A stretch of 64,000 nt of DNA from the NCBI RefSeq assembly GCF_002113125.1, contig NZ_NEJP01000018.1:62001-126000 (forward strand), in the 5' to 3' direction. The notes below the pieces were generated by a model. It had not been told where the DNA came from, ran no database searches, and was given only the letters and a program-made list of their open reading frames with translations. This stretch comes from Pseudomonas sp. B20(2017). Lineage in GTDB: Bacteria; Pseudomonadota; Gammaproteobacteria; Pseudomonadales; Pseudomonadaceae. The translations under genes were made by a program, and so were the position numbers. Below, piece after piece: positions 44,001-52,631 of the stretch (the first letter of the stretch is position 1; each line of letters begins with the position of its first letter).

Positions 44001-44739
44001 TCAGTGTCCGGCCCTCGTGCAGCGGGTGATCGATCGACGCATCGGGATAGGCGACAACGGCTCCATCAGGATTGCTGCCGAACTCGAGAGAGTACGCGGT
44101 GCGCTCCCAGATATTGCCCTCTTCTACCTGAAAACCGAGCGTATGCGTTTCGGTGTTTTCCGCACCGAGGCAGAGCGGCACCAGAGATGCCGGTGAATGG
44201 GATTGCCCATCAAGCACGAACTCCTTCAGCTTCAAAGGTCCCAGGTGCAACTCGATAACGACGCCACTGAGATAAACCAGCAAATGATAGTCATCAGGGC
44301 TGCTCGGCGGGCTGGTCAAACTGAATGTCAGAATATCCTCGGCGCTGAACGTCGAGGGCAGGACGACTTCGTACTCAACTGGAACAAAGTCCAATGGCTG
44401 CCCTGTATTGCGCTGGTTACCGGGGGGAATTTGAATGTCTACGGGTGCCATGTTTGCACTGGCGAGGCGTACCAACGCGATGCCCTCATGGCGCGACTCG
44501 CACAGAAACTTCAGAACGTATCGCGCCGCTTGGCCCGGGGTTATTGGTGCGACGATCTCCTGGCTGATCGATGCCCCATAACCGGCCGCCAGCGTGTTGA
44601 TCGGCGTGCCGTTGTACATCTGTGAGGAAACAGTAATCCACGGACTGTTTCTCGGATACCGAGTCCAGTTGGTCAAGATCAACTCGAATGAACCGTTAAT
44701 CACCAGATTCTGGTTGGCGAGAACGCCTTGATTACTCAT
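41017..44739 (-). CDS. Large Ig-like protein with alternating Big_1-like and unnamed beta units
   Basis: A 1240-residue protein starting MSNQGVLANQNLVINGSFEL. The N-terminal 200 residues resemble a carbohydrate-binding jelly roll (NGSFE...W-R...). Five Big_1/invasin-like domains follow, each with a (V/A)xW...TD--G-A---Y-P---G motif, for example GVPVTWTVAGSSIQVN and GAPVIWEAEGTPIEVKTDAE. Between them lie four units of another kind, roughly EV...G...H-L-V-P...L-G-N--L-W-G...LG...G--W-F...F-L--, akin to the sixth unit of the 805-residue neighbour. No signal peptide is seen. ATG 44739 has AAGGAG ten bases upstream and overlaps the TcA C-half stop by eight bases, so both are co-translated. A role in assembly or target binding for the toxin is inference. 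Confidence 0.85.
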   Translation of the reverse strand: MSNQGVLANQNLVINGSFELILTNWTRYPRNSPWITVSSQMYNGTPINTLAAGYGASISQEIVAPITPGQAARYVLKFLCESRHEGIALVRLASANMAPVDIQIPPGNQRNTGQPLDFVPVEYEVVLPSTFSAEDILTFSLTSPPSSPDDYHLLVYLSGVVIELHLGPLKLKEFVLDGQSHSPASLVPLCLGAENTETHTLGFQVEEGNIWERTAYSLEFGSNPDGAVVAYPDASIDHPLHEGRTLSCPALSLSAPHPMTLTLWNQYHADPYELQASLWHHRLDFLDVLHPAYFPVLALNQSVRLGVQAASFYTGQTLEGVPVTWTVAGSSIQVNVTTDANGWAYLDYRPDAAGVFNIVASVPSLYYTSGVVTQNLEVKVLATDPWAEVMAVVADKSEPWALKTGWPNRGADYDLRITVPAVLVETDLSLGWKGDSQEQLEVDVNPQIDEEVPVTPSLELLWKMANGDELDGRFQLNLTCSKLLLPSADKAMRLARNELEIGRVLEADKTCVVDEQESATVQVEVLHKVTSGNGDPVLGALAKWMLPDGTIVHSTTGAGGWTSITYQPTSAGDHVIVVHIQAHPDAMPIEHTFFISAIATSPWKSEVTFLLDGVEVQHNMLGVLCRRGQTHALKVLPNAGSAWIGRNISVNWRGGDPDIGLAISDLGTSKTLVAEGVEWTFASEAASSLSRQFQVEFGLEGEPTVRELSGRLMHVDLKEELSLSLDQVPRLLSGQQFDPCLGAVHSFNVLPYALSPLLGLNIWLKWTGTSPDQLGASIKPAPDQPHRLNASGVQWALDFTAAVAGLFNLTVSVPELNFVAVATPMKLDHNKLRLIRLRDPAVDPVIGLDTAWIWAWVVSHFTGKPVAGAPVIWEAEGTPIEVKTDAEGVSGFAYIPKAPGEHRVTSSVVSPFDDFKESLSTSATALPSDPWDEVRSSMDGLTTVPVGKQTYFPRRKAQHSLEVSAPAGNALIGRHLTLGMGGNAPSKLGFVFATPNILGLAQAFHGNLRYPFSVSDLRDGSCTFRLGAERLARLSPPIHMSVGSSEQLLKFAPASRVTNTLFWGQVFKAEVVVNSSISARPVVGASVGWSGAGRVKSTSDTDYYGKATISFIPDVPGPGELKATVGQGEFSDSVTLPYTMLDPRLIESLTTPNSHVSPGQNVVGNITVVSALDGKPLRDVKVDWAFGDLIIPPTFTDAAGKSQVQFMVLGFISELLIATVQGGMGGGQYKHIEFTGLANI

Positions 44740-47700
44740 GGTTGCTCGCTCCTTTGCGCTTTTTGTTTTTCTCCAGTGTCTCGGCAATCGTCACCATGTC
44801 CTCGACCTGGCGCGTAAAGGTCGGCTCACCGGGCCTGGCGGTAAAACAGATCTCCACGATGATGTCCGTCAGCGAGGCCAGCGTGCCACGCTGCGGTTCT
44901 TTCAACGGCCAAGGGAAGTTCAACTGCCAACAGGAAACCGCGCCGGTGTTTTCGAACGGATTGAGCAAGCCTTCGTCAGGTTTGCTGGCGGTCAGACCGT
45001 TGTCGGACAGCCCGGAGGACAAGGCGATCCGCTGACCGGAAAGCAAGTTGATCAACACATCCGGGGGGGCCACGTGGTTTGCCGGATCGTGCAAATAAAC
45101 AACCGATTGTGCCGTTGCCCTGGTGGCGATTCTGCTGTTGATCTGGACCAGGGAAGCACGCACATCCTCGTACGGGCCATTGACCGCAGGCAAACTGACT
45201 GAGACCGAGCTGATCTGCCGGCAGTAATGCCCCGGATGGTCACGATCGAACAGCAACTGGGTCAGGCAGAAATCCAGTGTTCCTTTGTCCCGTAACTGCG
45301 CCAGTGCTTGCGTCCAGCTGTGAAGGCCGAGTTGGGGCGCAACGGGGTCATCGAACAAGCGACGCAGGGATACGGTTTTGCGCAGCTCCAGCCGTCGCTG
45401 GTGCTGCTGCATATAGTCGCGCTCAAGGTTCAGCAGCCACATCCGCAGATGCTCACCGGAGGTCAGGCCATTGCGATTATCCAGCCAGACCCCGGGTAAC
45501 GGGCGGACCGTATCGTAATCACCGGTATCGGCATTCAGCGAGGCCTGCGCACTGAGGCAAAGGCTCACTACCGTATCGTGTGCCTGATAGTGCAGCGCAC
45601 TGAGCTGGCCCAGCATCCATCGAAACAGCTCGGAATTGGTCGCTCGTTGTTTGAGGAAGTTGTAAACCGTCAAGGTATGGCTATTGGCGAGCCGGGTTTG
45701 CACCAGACTGGTCTGCGCTGCGAGCAGAGACTGCCGCTGTGCGCTGATCTGTGCATCCAGCGCGCGGACTTCTGCCTGCGCCTGATTACGTTGCAGGCCC
45801 CAATCGGCACGCCGGCGGCGGTAAGCTTCGGTGGTTGCCAGTTTATCGGCCTCCATCTGCTCGACCGAGGAAGCAACGCTCATTCCGAACACCACTGCAT
45901 CGGTGATTTTATCCAGCCTGTGCCCACCATTCGCCAGACCAAAAATATTAGGTACTGCGGCGAGCAATGCGCCAGCCGGTTTGATGCTGGACGCAATCAA
46001 TGAATACAATTTGGCCGACTGGATCTTGTCCATGACCTCGTATTCAGCAGTCGATATGTGCTCGTCATAGCGTTGCGCATAGGCGTCAGCGCGCTCTTGC
46101 GCCACGGCTTTGCTCTGCTCCAGCGCTGTGACCTGCAAGTGCAACTGCTCGATGGTCTGCTCCTGCACTGCGCGTGCGTAGTCGCCCAGCTCCACCATCT
46201 GCCGTTGTTGTATTTCCTGCAGCTCTGCCTGATCCCCGCGTTCGCGCAAGCTCAGCACCTGCGCGCCGAACTCCGAGAGCATCTGCGCCGCGCGCAACGC
46301 GACTTCGAACGAGATACGCCAGCGAAAGGCGTTGACCTTGAGGCGCCCACCCATTGGCCGGGGCGCGCCACCACTTCCGGCTGCCAGATCGCGCATCATC
46401 TGATTAGGATCGGTGGGCGGACTGAACAAATCAATGAGCATCGACACCCCGTCAATGTTGCGGTTGTTGCGCAAGTTATTCAGTCGCGCGTCAGGCAAGG
46501 CAAACAAACCGAGCAGATCTTCATTGAGGGGATTGATGAACAAGTCGGAGCCGAGTAACCCCGACCGCGCATCGGCATCGGTGGCGACAGGAAAATCCTT
46601 GAGGCTGAACGCCAATGTTTTTTCGAATGCCTCAAGCCTGGATCGCGACTCGCTGACAGCCAACAGATTGCCGAGCTTGATCGGCGTCCAACGGTTAACG
46701 GCGCGAACCGAAGGTGGCTTACCCAGCATTGACTGCGCTCGGGTGTAGCACAGCTTGGCTGCCACCAGACTGTCGCGCGTCAATTGGCGATAGTGCCAAT
46801 CACCTTGGACGATCAGGGTCCGGACGTACTCGCAGAACATCAGAATCCGATAGTGCCTGGGTGCTGCATAGCAGATGGAATCCACATCGCCCGGATTCAG
46901 GGCTTCATATCCCGGGTTGCCCTTGTCCCGGTTCAACGGCCGGCACCGCCAGTACGCGGGTCGCTCATCCTCTTCAGGAGGGACCTGCGGCTTGTCCGCC
47001 GGCGCCTGTGGATCAAACACGTACTTGAACCATCCATACACTTCATCAAAACGCTGCTCATCGCGCAGGCGGGTGGCGACAAGATGCGGCAGGTGAAAAA
47101 ACAGCTCCCAGAAATTCCGGCCGTTCGCGCTGTCGAATGCGCCGTTGATCTCCTTGAATTCCGCCGGGCCGGATTGAGGGCCTGGCTCTTCAAGGAACTG
47201 AGTGGACCAGTCCAGCAGGAAATCGACGGACCTGCTGGCGCGCTGCACGAGCTCGGGGCTGAACAAGGTATTGAGCCGGGTGCCCCACAGAACAAGGTGC
47301 GCCTGGTTGAGCGATAAGAATTGCGCCGCATTCTGAGTGTTCTTGAGCAGGGTCGGAACTCGAAAATCCGTCAGATCCTTGACCCGCACCTCGAAGCGTT
47401 TCAGCCCTTGGGCTGCACTGCCAAATGTGAAAACAGCTGGCTGAGTCCAGCTTCCTGCCTTGCGAGTAAGTTGCTTGGAGACGGTGCTCCAGCCGCCTGT
47501 CACCGGGTAGTCATCGGTCAGTGGAAGCCCGTCACCTGGAAGGGCGCCCTCCATGTTCAATGTCAGGGAAACGTTGCCTCCGGCAAGCCCGGTCACCCAG
47601 CAATAGCCTTGAACAAACAACACATCCTGATCGCCTACGCGATGGGCTGTGGCATGCAGCCCAAGAAACCTCGGCAGAGCGCCGGGTGTTTGATCACTGG

Positions 47701-48820
47701 CAACCACCGTCGGCTGATTCATCAGCGGATGCTGAACCATGGCGGCGTCCGCAAAGCGATGCTCAGCCGCCGACGTCAGCCAGGCGCCATCGTCATGGGG
47801 CATGTCACGCAGAAATACATCCCGGACGGTGAGGACATTCACGGAGCCGGATTTACCATTGGTCAGCAATACTCCGAGTTTGCCTTTGGGATTCTGATAA
47901 TCCTTCCACACCGTTGCGATCAGCCGGGCGCCGATAGGTTGAGTTTTTTTCGGGAATTCCTCGATAAACAAAGTAGTCGGTGGCGACCACTGATCGTTCT
48001 GGCGCTTGAACGCCACGAAGATTTCCAGTCTGTCGGGTAGAAACTCTTCCTCGTGATCCACCCGGTCGCGCCACGCAGCCCACACGATGCACAGCTGCTC
48101 ATTCCACAGCACCGGACGCATATCCACCACCTGTACGCCAGTCGGAATATCCAAGGGCAGCCATTCGCTCCACGCCGCCGGGTTCATGACTTCCTCAGTG
48201 GCACCCAGTTCAACGTCAGCCATGCGCCAGAAGTATTGGCGCGGATCGCTGCGTGTTCGGCCGAGCAAATAATAAACCGTCGATTCCGGCAGCCCCTCGG
48301 CCATGCAACCGCTGACCACGTCCAGATTGCAAATTTTCTCGAACGATTCCAGATAGGCCTGCAGCGCCGCCTGCACACTGTCTGGGGTAAGGCGTGTCTG
48401 GTTCAAATCGTTTTGCAGGGTCTTGAACAGGCTGGTCGTGCCCTGGCGCACCGAGGGCTGGACAAAGTTTTCCGGATAGGTCTGGAGCATCTTCAACGAC
48501 GCCCAGTCCGGATAATTACTGGTATATCTCCACGCTTGCAGATCTTTCCTGTCGAATTCTTTAGCCTCAAAGCCAGGCTCACGCTTGGTATATACAGCAC
48601 TGATGTACTGCTGCGCACAGCTCACCGCCTCGGCAACCGGGGAGCTTTGCACCGCGTAGCTATCCTGCCCATCCAGCCGCAATACCTCGGACAGATCTTG
48701 CGGTGTTGCCACAGACTCGTACTTCTTGACGTTGTCTGTACGGATTTTTCCGATGGCATAAGCAAGCAACGCACGCTGACGCTTTTCCTGCAGCCCGCCG
48801 ATGTTGTCGATCGTTGCCAT
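44732..48820 (-). CDS. Tc toxin TcA, C-terminal half (pore and TcB-binding)
   Basis: A 1362-residue protein matching the C-terminal half of TcdA/TcaB-type toxin subunits. The N-terminal ABC-toxin block has YPENFVQPSVRQGTTSLF and AYLESFEKICNLDVVSG, then WRMADVELG...AWSEWLPLDI, as in the neuraminidase-like region. A long coiled coil (IEQLHLQVTALEQSKAVAQE) leads to the channel tip with AAVPNIFGLANGG. The C-terminal TcB-binding domain has SVSVSLPAVNGPYEDVRASL and LASLTDIIVEICFTARPG. In known systems TcA pentamers form the syringe needle that injects the TcC toxin held in a TcB-TcC cocoon. Here TcA is split: the other half is the gene 54 bases upstream. AGGAG lies upstream of ATG 48820. No tcB or tcC gene is in the window. 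Confidence 0.93.
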   Translation of the reverse strand: MATIDNIGGLQEKRQRALLAYAIGKIRTDNVKKYESVATPQDLSEVLRLDGQDSYAVQSSPVAEAVSCAQQYISAVYTKREPGFEAKEFDRKDLQAWRYTSNYPDWASLKMLQTYPENFVQPSVRQGTTSLFKTLQNDLNQTRLTPDSVQAALQAYLESFEKICNLDVVSGCMAEGLPESTVYYLLGRTRSDPRQYFWRMADVELGATEEVMNPAAWSEWLPLDIPTGVQVVDMRPVLWNEQLCIVWAAWRDRVDHEEEFLPDRLEIFVAFKRQNDQWSPPTTLFIEEFPKKTQPIGARLIATVWKDYQNPKGKLGVLLTNGKSGSVNVLTVRDVFLRDMPHDDGAWLTSAAEHRFADAAMVQHPLMNQPTVVASDQTPGALPRFLGLHATAHRVGDQDVLFVQGYCWVTGLAGGNVSLTLNMEGALPGDGLPLTDDYPVTGGWSTVSKQLTRKAGSWTQPAVFTFGSAAQGLKRFEVRVKDLTDFRVPTLLKNTQNAAQFLSLNQAHLVLWGTRLNTLFSPELVQRASRSVDFLLDWSTQFLEEPGPQSGPAEFKEINGAFDSANGRNFWELFFHLPHLVATRLRDEQRFDEVYGWFKYVFDPQAPADKPQVPPEEDERPAYWRCRPLNRDKGNPGYEALNPGDVDSICYAAPRHYRILMFCEYVRTLIVQGDWHYRQLTRDSLVAAKLCYTRAQSMLGKPPSVRAVNRWTPIKLGNLLAVSESRSRLEAFEKTLAFSLKDFPVATDADARSGLLGSDLFINPLNEDLLGLFALPDARLNNLRNNRNIDGVSMLIDLFSPPTDPNQMMRDLAAGSGGAPRPMGGRLKVNAFRWRISFEVALRAAQMLSEFGAQVLSLRERGDQAELQEIQQRQMVELGDYARAVQEQTIEQLHLQVTALEQSKAVAQERADAYAQRYDEHISTAEYEVMDKIQSAKLYSLIASSIKPAGALLAAVPNIFGLANGGHRLDKITDAVVFGMSVASSVEQMEADKLATTEAYRRRRADWGLQRNQAQAEVRALDAQISAQRQSLLAAQTSLVQTRLANSHTLTVYNFLKQRATNSELFRWMLGQLSALHYQAHDTVVSLCLSAQASLNADTGDYDTVRPLPGVWLDNRNGLTSGEHLRMWLLNLERDYMQQHQRRLELRKTVSLRRLFDDPVAPQLGLHSWTQALAQLRDKGTLDFCLTQLLFDRDHPGHYCRQISSVSVSLPAVNGPYEDVRASLVQINSRIATRATAQSVVYLHDPANHVAPPDVLINLLSGQRIALSSGLSDNGLTASKPDEGLLNPFENTGAVSCWQLNFPWPLKEPQRGTLASLTDIIVEICFTARPGEPTFTRQVEDMVTIAETLEKNKKRKGASNHE

Positions 48821-48874
48821 GATTCTTGCTCCTGGAGCATTAGACGAAAGTGCACGTCTGGCGAGCGACCAGGC

Positions 48875-51800
48875 TCACACCGGCGGCAGGAACGTGATGG
48901 GGCCGAGTAGAAGGTTTTTATTACTGGACTGGCTGCGCACTTCAAACACGAACGTTCCGCCTTCGGGTGCATGGACAAATACTTGTGTCAGGCCTTGCTG
49001 ATCGGTAGACACGTCTGCGGCTGGCCGGATAACGATCGGCTTGGTTTCATGCCCAGGGAGAGCTTGGGCGAACCAATTGACGAGTTGGTTTGGCCCGCGG
49101 TTCTTGTAACCGTCCCGCAGCTCGGCAAACAACTGCACTTCTGCGCCTGCGGGTACGCTGTCCAGAGGTAGGGTCGAGGCCGACGGGCCAGGGAAAAACA
49201 GCGTGTCCGGGTCAGGAACAACCTGTATTTCAAGCGCATCAAGCGGTTGGAACAGATTCAGCCAATAGGTCGGCGTTTCGCTGCCCAGTACCTTGCCTGG
49301 AATGAACTCGGCTTCGAGCACACCGTTTTCATCGGTTTTCAAGGTCTCGATGGTGCCGAGAGTGGCTTGCCAGAAAACCTGGACACCTTTCAACGGCGAT
49401 CCTCCGGCATCCGTGAGCGTCACCGTGTAAATGGCTTTCGCGCCTGGTTTGTTTGCCACGACGGTACTGTTGTCCACGGTGCATGTGCGAACAATCAGTT
49501 GCTCTGTTTCTCCGGGAGGCTGCCGATCCAGTACGCGCGTCTCGGACTGGCTCAGCAGGGCAAGCTCGGCGGCGGTAGCGTAGGCTGCCTTGTCAATGCT
49601 CGCAGGCAACTTGCCCAGCCGAAAAATCGTCTGGGCATCCATACCGCTGTGCTCCGCCAGTGTGCGAATACGCATCAACAGATCCAGCTGACGCAGGGTT
49701 TTCAAGATCTTTTTGTCGGACGGATCGATGTGATGGACGCACTCGCGCACCTGTGCAACGCTCCATTGGAAAAAAACCGCCAGCAGGATGTAGCCTGCCT
49801 CTTGGGCCAGCCACAACGAATCGCCGGCGATATCGGCTGGCAGCTGATCGACGGTACGCAGGTAGGCCAGCAGCTTTTCCTCCGGCTGATCGCTCATCTC
49901 TAACGCTCGGCCGAACACCGTCAGGTCATACAGCGTCCTCATCGAGAACTGATACTTGTCCAACTGGCCGAGCCAGGCTCTGTAACCGTAATCCAGATAC
50001 TCGCGCACCACTGCGGCACTCAGGCGCAGTTGTGTCACGACCTCGCCAAGGCGTTGCACATTGGCCAACCTGCCGAGCAGGGGATTGTCGACAACACGCG
50101 TGCGTCGACCATTCTGGGCACTCGTGCCAGCGTGGGCGGTGATTTCGCGCAACAGTAGATAGACCGTCGTGTTAGCCCAGGCAAGTACGACCATTGCGCG
50201 CTCGGAGTCCAGACCGGTGAATACCGCCAATGCCTCCTTGACCACCGAGGTTTGTGCCTCTCTGGCTTGCAGCAGAACACCGAGCATTTTTTCTACGATG
50301 GAGGCTCGCACTTCGTCGGCCATCGCCGGGAGCCCATCCAGCACTGCCTGGTTGAGCTTCGCGCGTGCTTCCCTCAGGTATTCCGCTTCATTGCCGCCGA
50401 GGGGGCGGACCAAACCAGAGTGATCAGCCACCGAGTTCAGAAAATCGAGCCAGTTGCCTGCTGGAACTGACGGAACATCGGCCGCCAGGAATCCGGCATT
50501 AGTCAGGCGAGCCGCCGGCAGCAGACTGATCACCTTGTCGAACAGTTGCAGTTGCGTCTCGGAGGCGACGCCACTCACCTGCGGCTGCGCCACCATCTGC
50601 AGCATGCTCAGCACCGGCAACTGCCGATCCTTGCACCAGCGAACGCAGTCATGCACGGCATAGATGATGTGCAACACATCCGGCGCTTCGCCGGGTTTAC
50701 CATGAATTTGAGGCACCCCCGCCAGCCCGTTGAGCCATTTATCGTCGCCTCCCAACAAGGTCAGCATCAGGACCAGCTCGATCGGTGTGATGCTCAACAA
50801 GCGCGCCAGCTTCACCAACCGGTAAAAGGCTGTAACCACCGCCGGCGTGCGCTTCAGGTTGTCGTCATCTCCTTGAGCATTGACGATGGCGAGGGCCAGG
50901 TATCCATATGTCAGCCGATCGATCTGCAGACCATTGCACAACTGGATGGCGGTCAGATCGCTGCTACCCACTGCGGGAATCGCGGTAAAGCTGGCACCGT
51001 CGAGCACCAAGGGCTGACGATAGTCGCCGTCTGCATTGAAGACCCGATCAAACAGCGAGAGCTCGTCGCCGACGCCGTAGACCGACATTTCGTGGATGAA
51101 AGCGGCGAAATCCATCGCTGTACAGCCGTAGTTCTCACGCATTAGCTGGAACAGTCCCAGCGCATGCACCACGTTGTCGGTGATCCACCACTTGCCTGGC
51201 GCTAGCCCGCCCTGCTCTTCCGCGCGGATCGCGGCGACCAGTAATGAGTCCACCTCAAAACTGCGCAGGCCGAACCATTTGTCGAGGCGTATCTTGCGGT
51301 TCAGTCGGTCGAAGCGTTCAAAGTCTGTGTCGGTAGCTAGCGACTCGGGCTTGATTGTCAGTTTTTGCAAACCATCACTCCCCTCGGTGATACCAACCGG
51401 AGGACTCGCTCCCGCATTGATGTAAGCCGATCCGAAGCGATTGCTGTCCAGATCTTCTGGCGGATCTTCAGCGAACTTCACATTCACGGAACGCCGCGGT
51501 GCGGAAGCTTGAATCGATAAAAGCGCTTCGATACCGGTGGGGTCCAGGCCGGTCTGCTCGCCGAATGTCGGCACTTCATTGAGAGTCTTGTAACCGTCGA
51601 CGCCTTCGCAACCGTAGTTTTCGTCAAAGAATGCTTTCCGGGCTGCATGGGCCACCCGAGTCTCGGTCAACAAGGTTCTCTGGTACGGCCCAAGACGTGA
51701 AGAGTGGGCCAAGGCGCGACCGGCGTTCGCATCCCAGGCCTTTGGTTGCAAAAAATAGGGAGACAGCAAATCGACCGTGAACGCAAAGTTGCCTACCGAC

Positions 51801-52513
51801 ATGCCCAGATGTTCTGCAACCCCATCGAGGGTGCTCCAATGCTGAAACCAGGGCAGGTCATTGGGGTAGCGCGCCGTCAGCAAGGCTTCCACCAAGTCTG
51901 TCAGCGTCCCATGTTTTTTGATGAACGCTTCCAGCGCGTTGTTGATGATTTCGACGGCGGATACCGGCTGGAAAACCGCGTTGGCGTCGACCACCAGTTC
52001 ATTCAAGTCACTGCGCCGTTCGTGCAGCTTGTACTTCGTTGCAATTTCGCCGACGGGCTCTATACGCTTGCTGATCCACTGGAACAACTCCACCAGATAA
52101 GCGACCGGCCCCCAAACACTCTCTAGCGCATTCGGCGGGCAAGACCCGATGAAGTTGGGCTTGAACAACGTTTCGAACGTGGGCCCGTCAACCAGCGAGT
52201 TCACCGCGTTCGATGCTGTTTTTTTCAACGCTTTGCCGGGTTTCTGCTGCTCGGTACACGTCAAGGTGTGTTCTATGAACTGGCGCCGGATGTAGATCGC
52301 CATACTGCTGGCCTGGCGCAAGAAGGCCTGCGCGTCCTCGCGGCTCATCCGATAATCTTTCACCAAGCCATCGATACCGTTTTCCACCAAAGGAAAAATC
52401 GAACCGCCTTTCGTCAGGTAGGTATGCAGGGCCGGGTATTTTTTGCGGCGCGTGCGCGTAGCGAAGAGTCGCTCGTAGAGTTCTTCGGCTGGACGCAAGC
52501 GGGTGTTGGCCAT
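48875..52513 (-). CDS. Tc toxin TcA, N-terminal half (VRP1) with Big_1-like tail
   Basis: A 1212-residue protein starting MANTRLRPAEELYERLFATR. It matches the N-terminal half of TcA: the VRP1 (SpvA/TcaA) region at about 105-330 has SVWGPVAYLVELFQWISKRI, LHERRSDLNELVVDANAVFQ and the following helical alpha-shell, to about 1000. The last 200 residues (from Cys1011) are two Big_1-like domains (GVQVFWQATLGTIETLKTDE and QLVNWFAQALPGHETKP), an addition I do not recall in classical TcaA. The pair with the next gene makes a complete split TcA. ATG 52513 was chosen (AGGA upstream) over a start 57 bases earlier. It lies after a 118-base gap containing two hairpins. Confidence 0.92.
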   Translation of the reverse strand: MANTRLRPAEELYERLFATRTRRKKYPALHTYLTKGGSIFPLVENGIDGLVKDYRMSREDAQAFLRQASSMAIYIRRQFIEHTLTCTEQQKPGKALKKTASNAVNSLVDGPTFETLFKPNFIGSCPPNALESVWGPVAYLVELFQWISKRIEPVGEIATKYKLHERRSDLNELVVDANAVFQPVSAVEIINNALEAFIKKHGTLTDLVEALLTARYPNDLPWFQHWSTLDGVAEHLGMSVGNFAFTVDLLSPYFLQPKAWDANAGRALAHSSRLGPYQRTLLTETRVAHAARKAFFDENYGCEGVDGYKTLNEVPTFGEQTGLDPTGIEALLSIQASAPRRSVNVKFAEDPPEDLDSNRFGSAYINAGASPPVGITEGSDGLQKLTIKPESLATDTDFERFDRLNRKIRLDKWFGLRSFEVDSLLVAAIRAEEQGGLAPGKWWITDNVVHALGLFQLMRENYGCTAMDFAAFIHEMSVYGVGDELSLFDRVFNADGDYRQPLVLDGASFTAIPAVGSSDLTAIQLCNGLQIDRLTYGYLALAIVNAQGDDDNLKRTPAVVTAFYRLVKLARLLSITPIELVLMLTLLGGDDKWLNGLAGVPQIHGKPGEAPDVLHIIYAVHDCVRWCKDRQLPVLSMLQMVAQPQVSGVASETQLQLFDKVISLLPAARLTNAGFLAADVPSVPAGNWLDFLNSVADHSGLVRPLGGNEAEYLREARAKLNQAVLDGLPAMADEVRASIVEKMLGVLLQAREAQTSVVKEALAVFTGLDSERAMVVLAWANTTVYLLLREITAHAGTSAQNGRRTRVVDNPLLGRLANVQRLGEVVTQLRLSAAVVREYLDYGYRAWLGQLDKYQFSMRTLYDLTVFGRALEMSDQPEEKLLAYLRTVDQLPADIAGDSLWLAQEAGYILLAVFFQWSVAQVRECVHHIDPSDKKILKTLRQLDLLMRIRTLAEHSGMDAQTIFRLGKLPASIDKAAYATAAELALLSQSETRVLDRQPPGETEQLIVRTCTVDNSTVVANKPGAKAIYTVTLTDAGGSPLKGVQVFWQATLGTIETLKTDENGVLEAEFIPGKVLGSETPTYWLNLFQPLDALEIQVVPDPDTLFFPGPSASTLPLDSVPAGAEVQLFAELRDGYKNRGPNQLVNWFAQALPGHETKPIVIRPAADVSTDQQGLTQVFVHAPEGGTFVFEVRSQSSNKNLLLGPITFLPPV

Positions 52514-52542
52514 GGCGGGTTTCCTGAGGCGAAAACAGTCCT

Positions 52543-52572
52543 GAATGGCCCGACACAGTTGTCTGGCCATTC
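52543..52572 (-). promoter_or_regulatory. Hairpin in the leader of the TcA N-half gene
   Basis: On the minus strand GAATGGCCAGACA and TGTCGGGCCATTC form a long stem about 30 bases before the TcA start. A second stem, ACTGTCA-TTTC-TGACAGT (52615-52632), overlaps the stop of the preceding gene. Neither has a T-tract; they may set processing or relative expression. Confidence 0.5.
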
Positions 52573-52631
52573 GTTTGCAAGGTTAGATTTGGCGCTAAAG
52601 GGCGGTAGTCGTCTACTGTCAGAAATGACAG

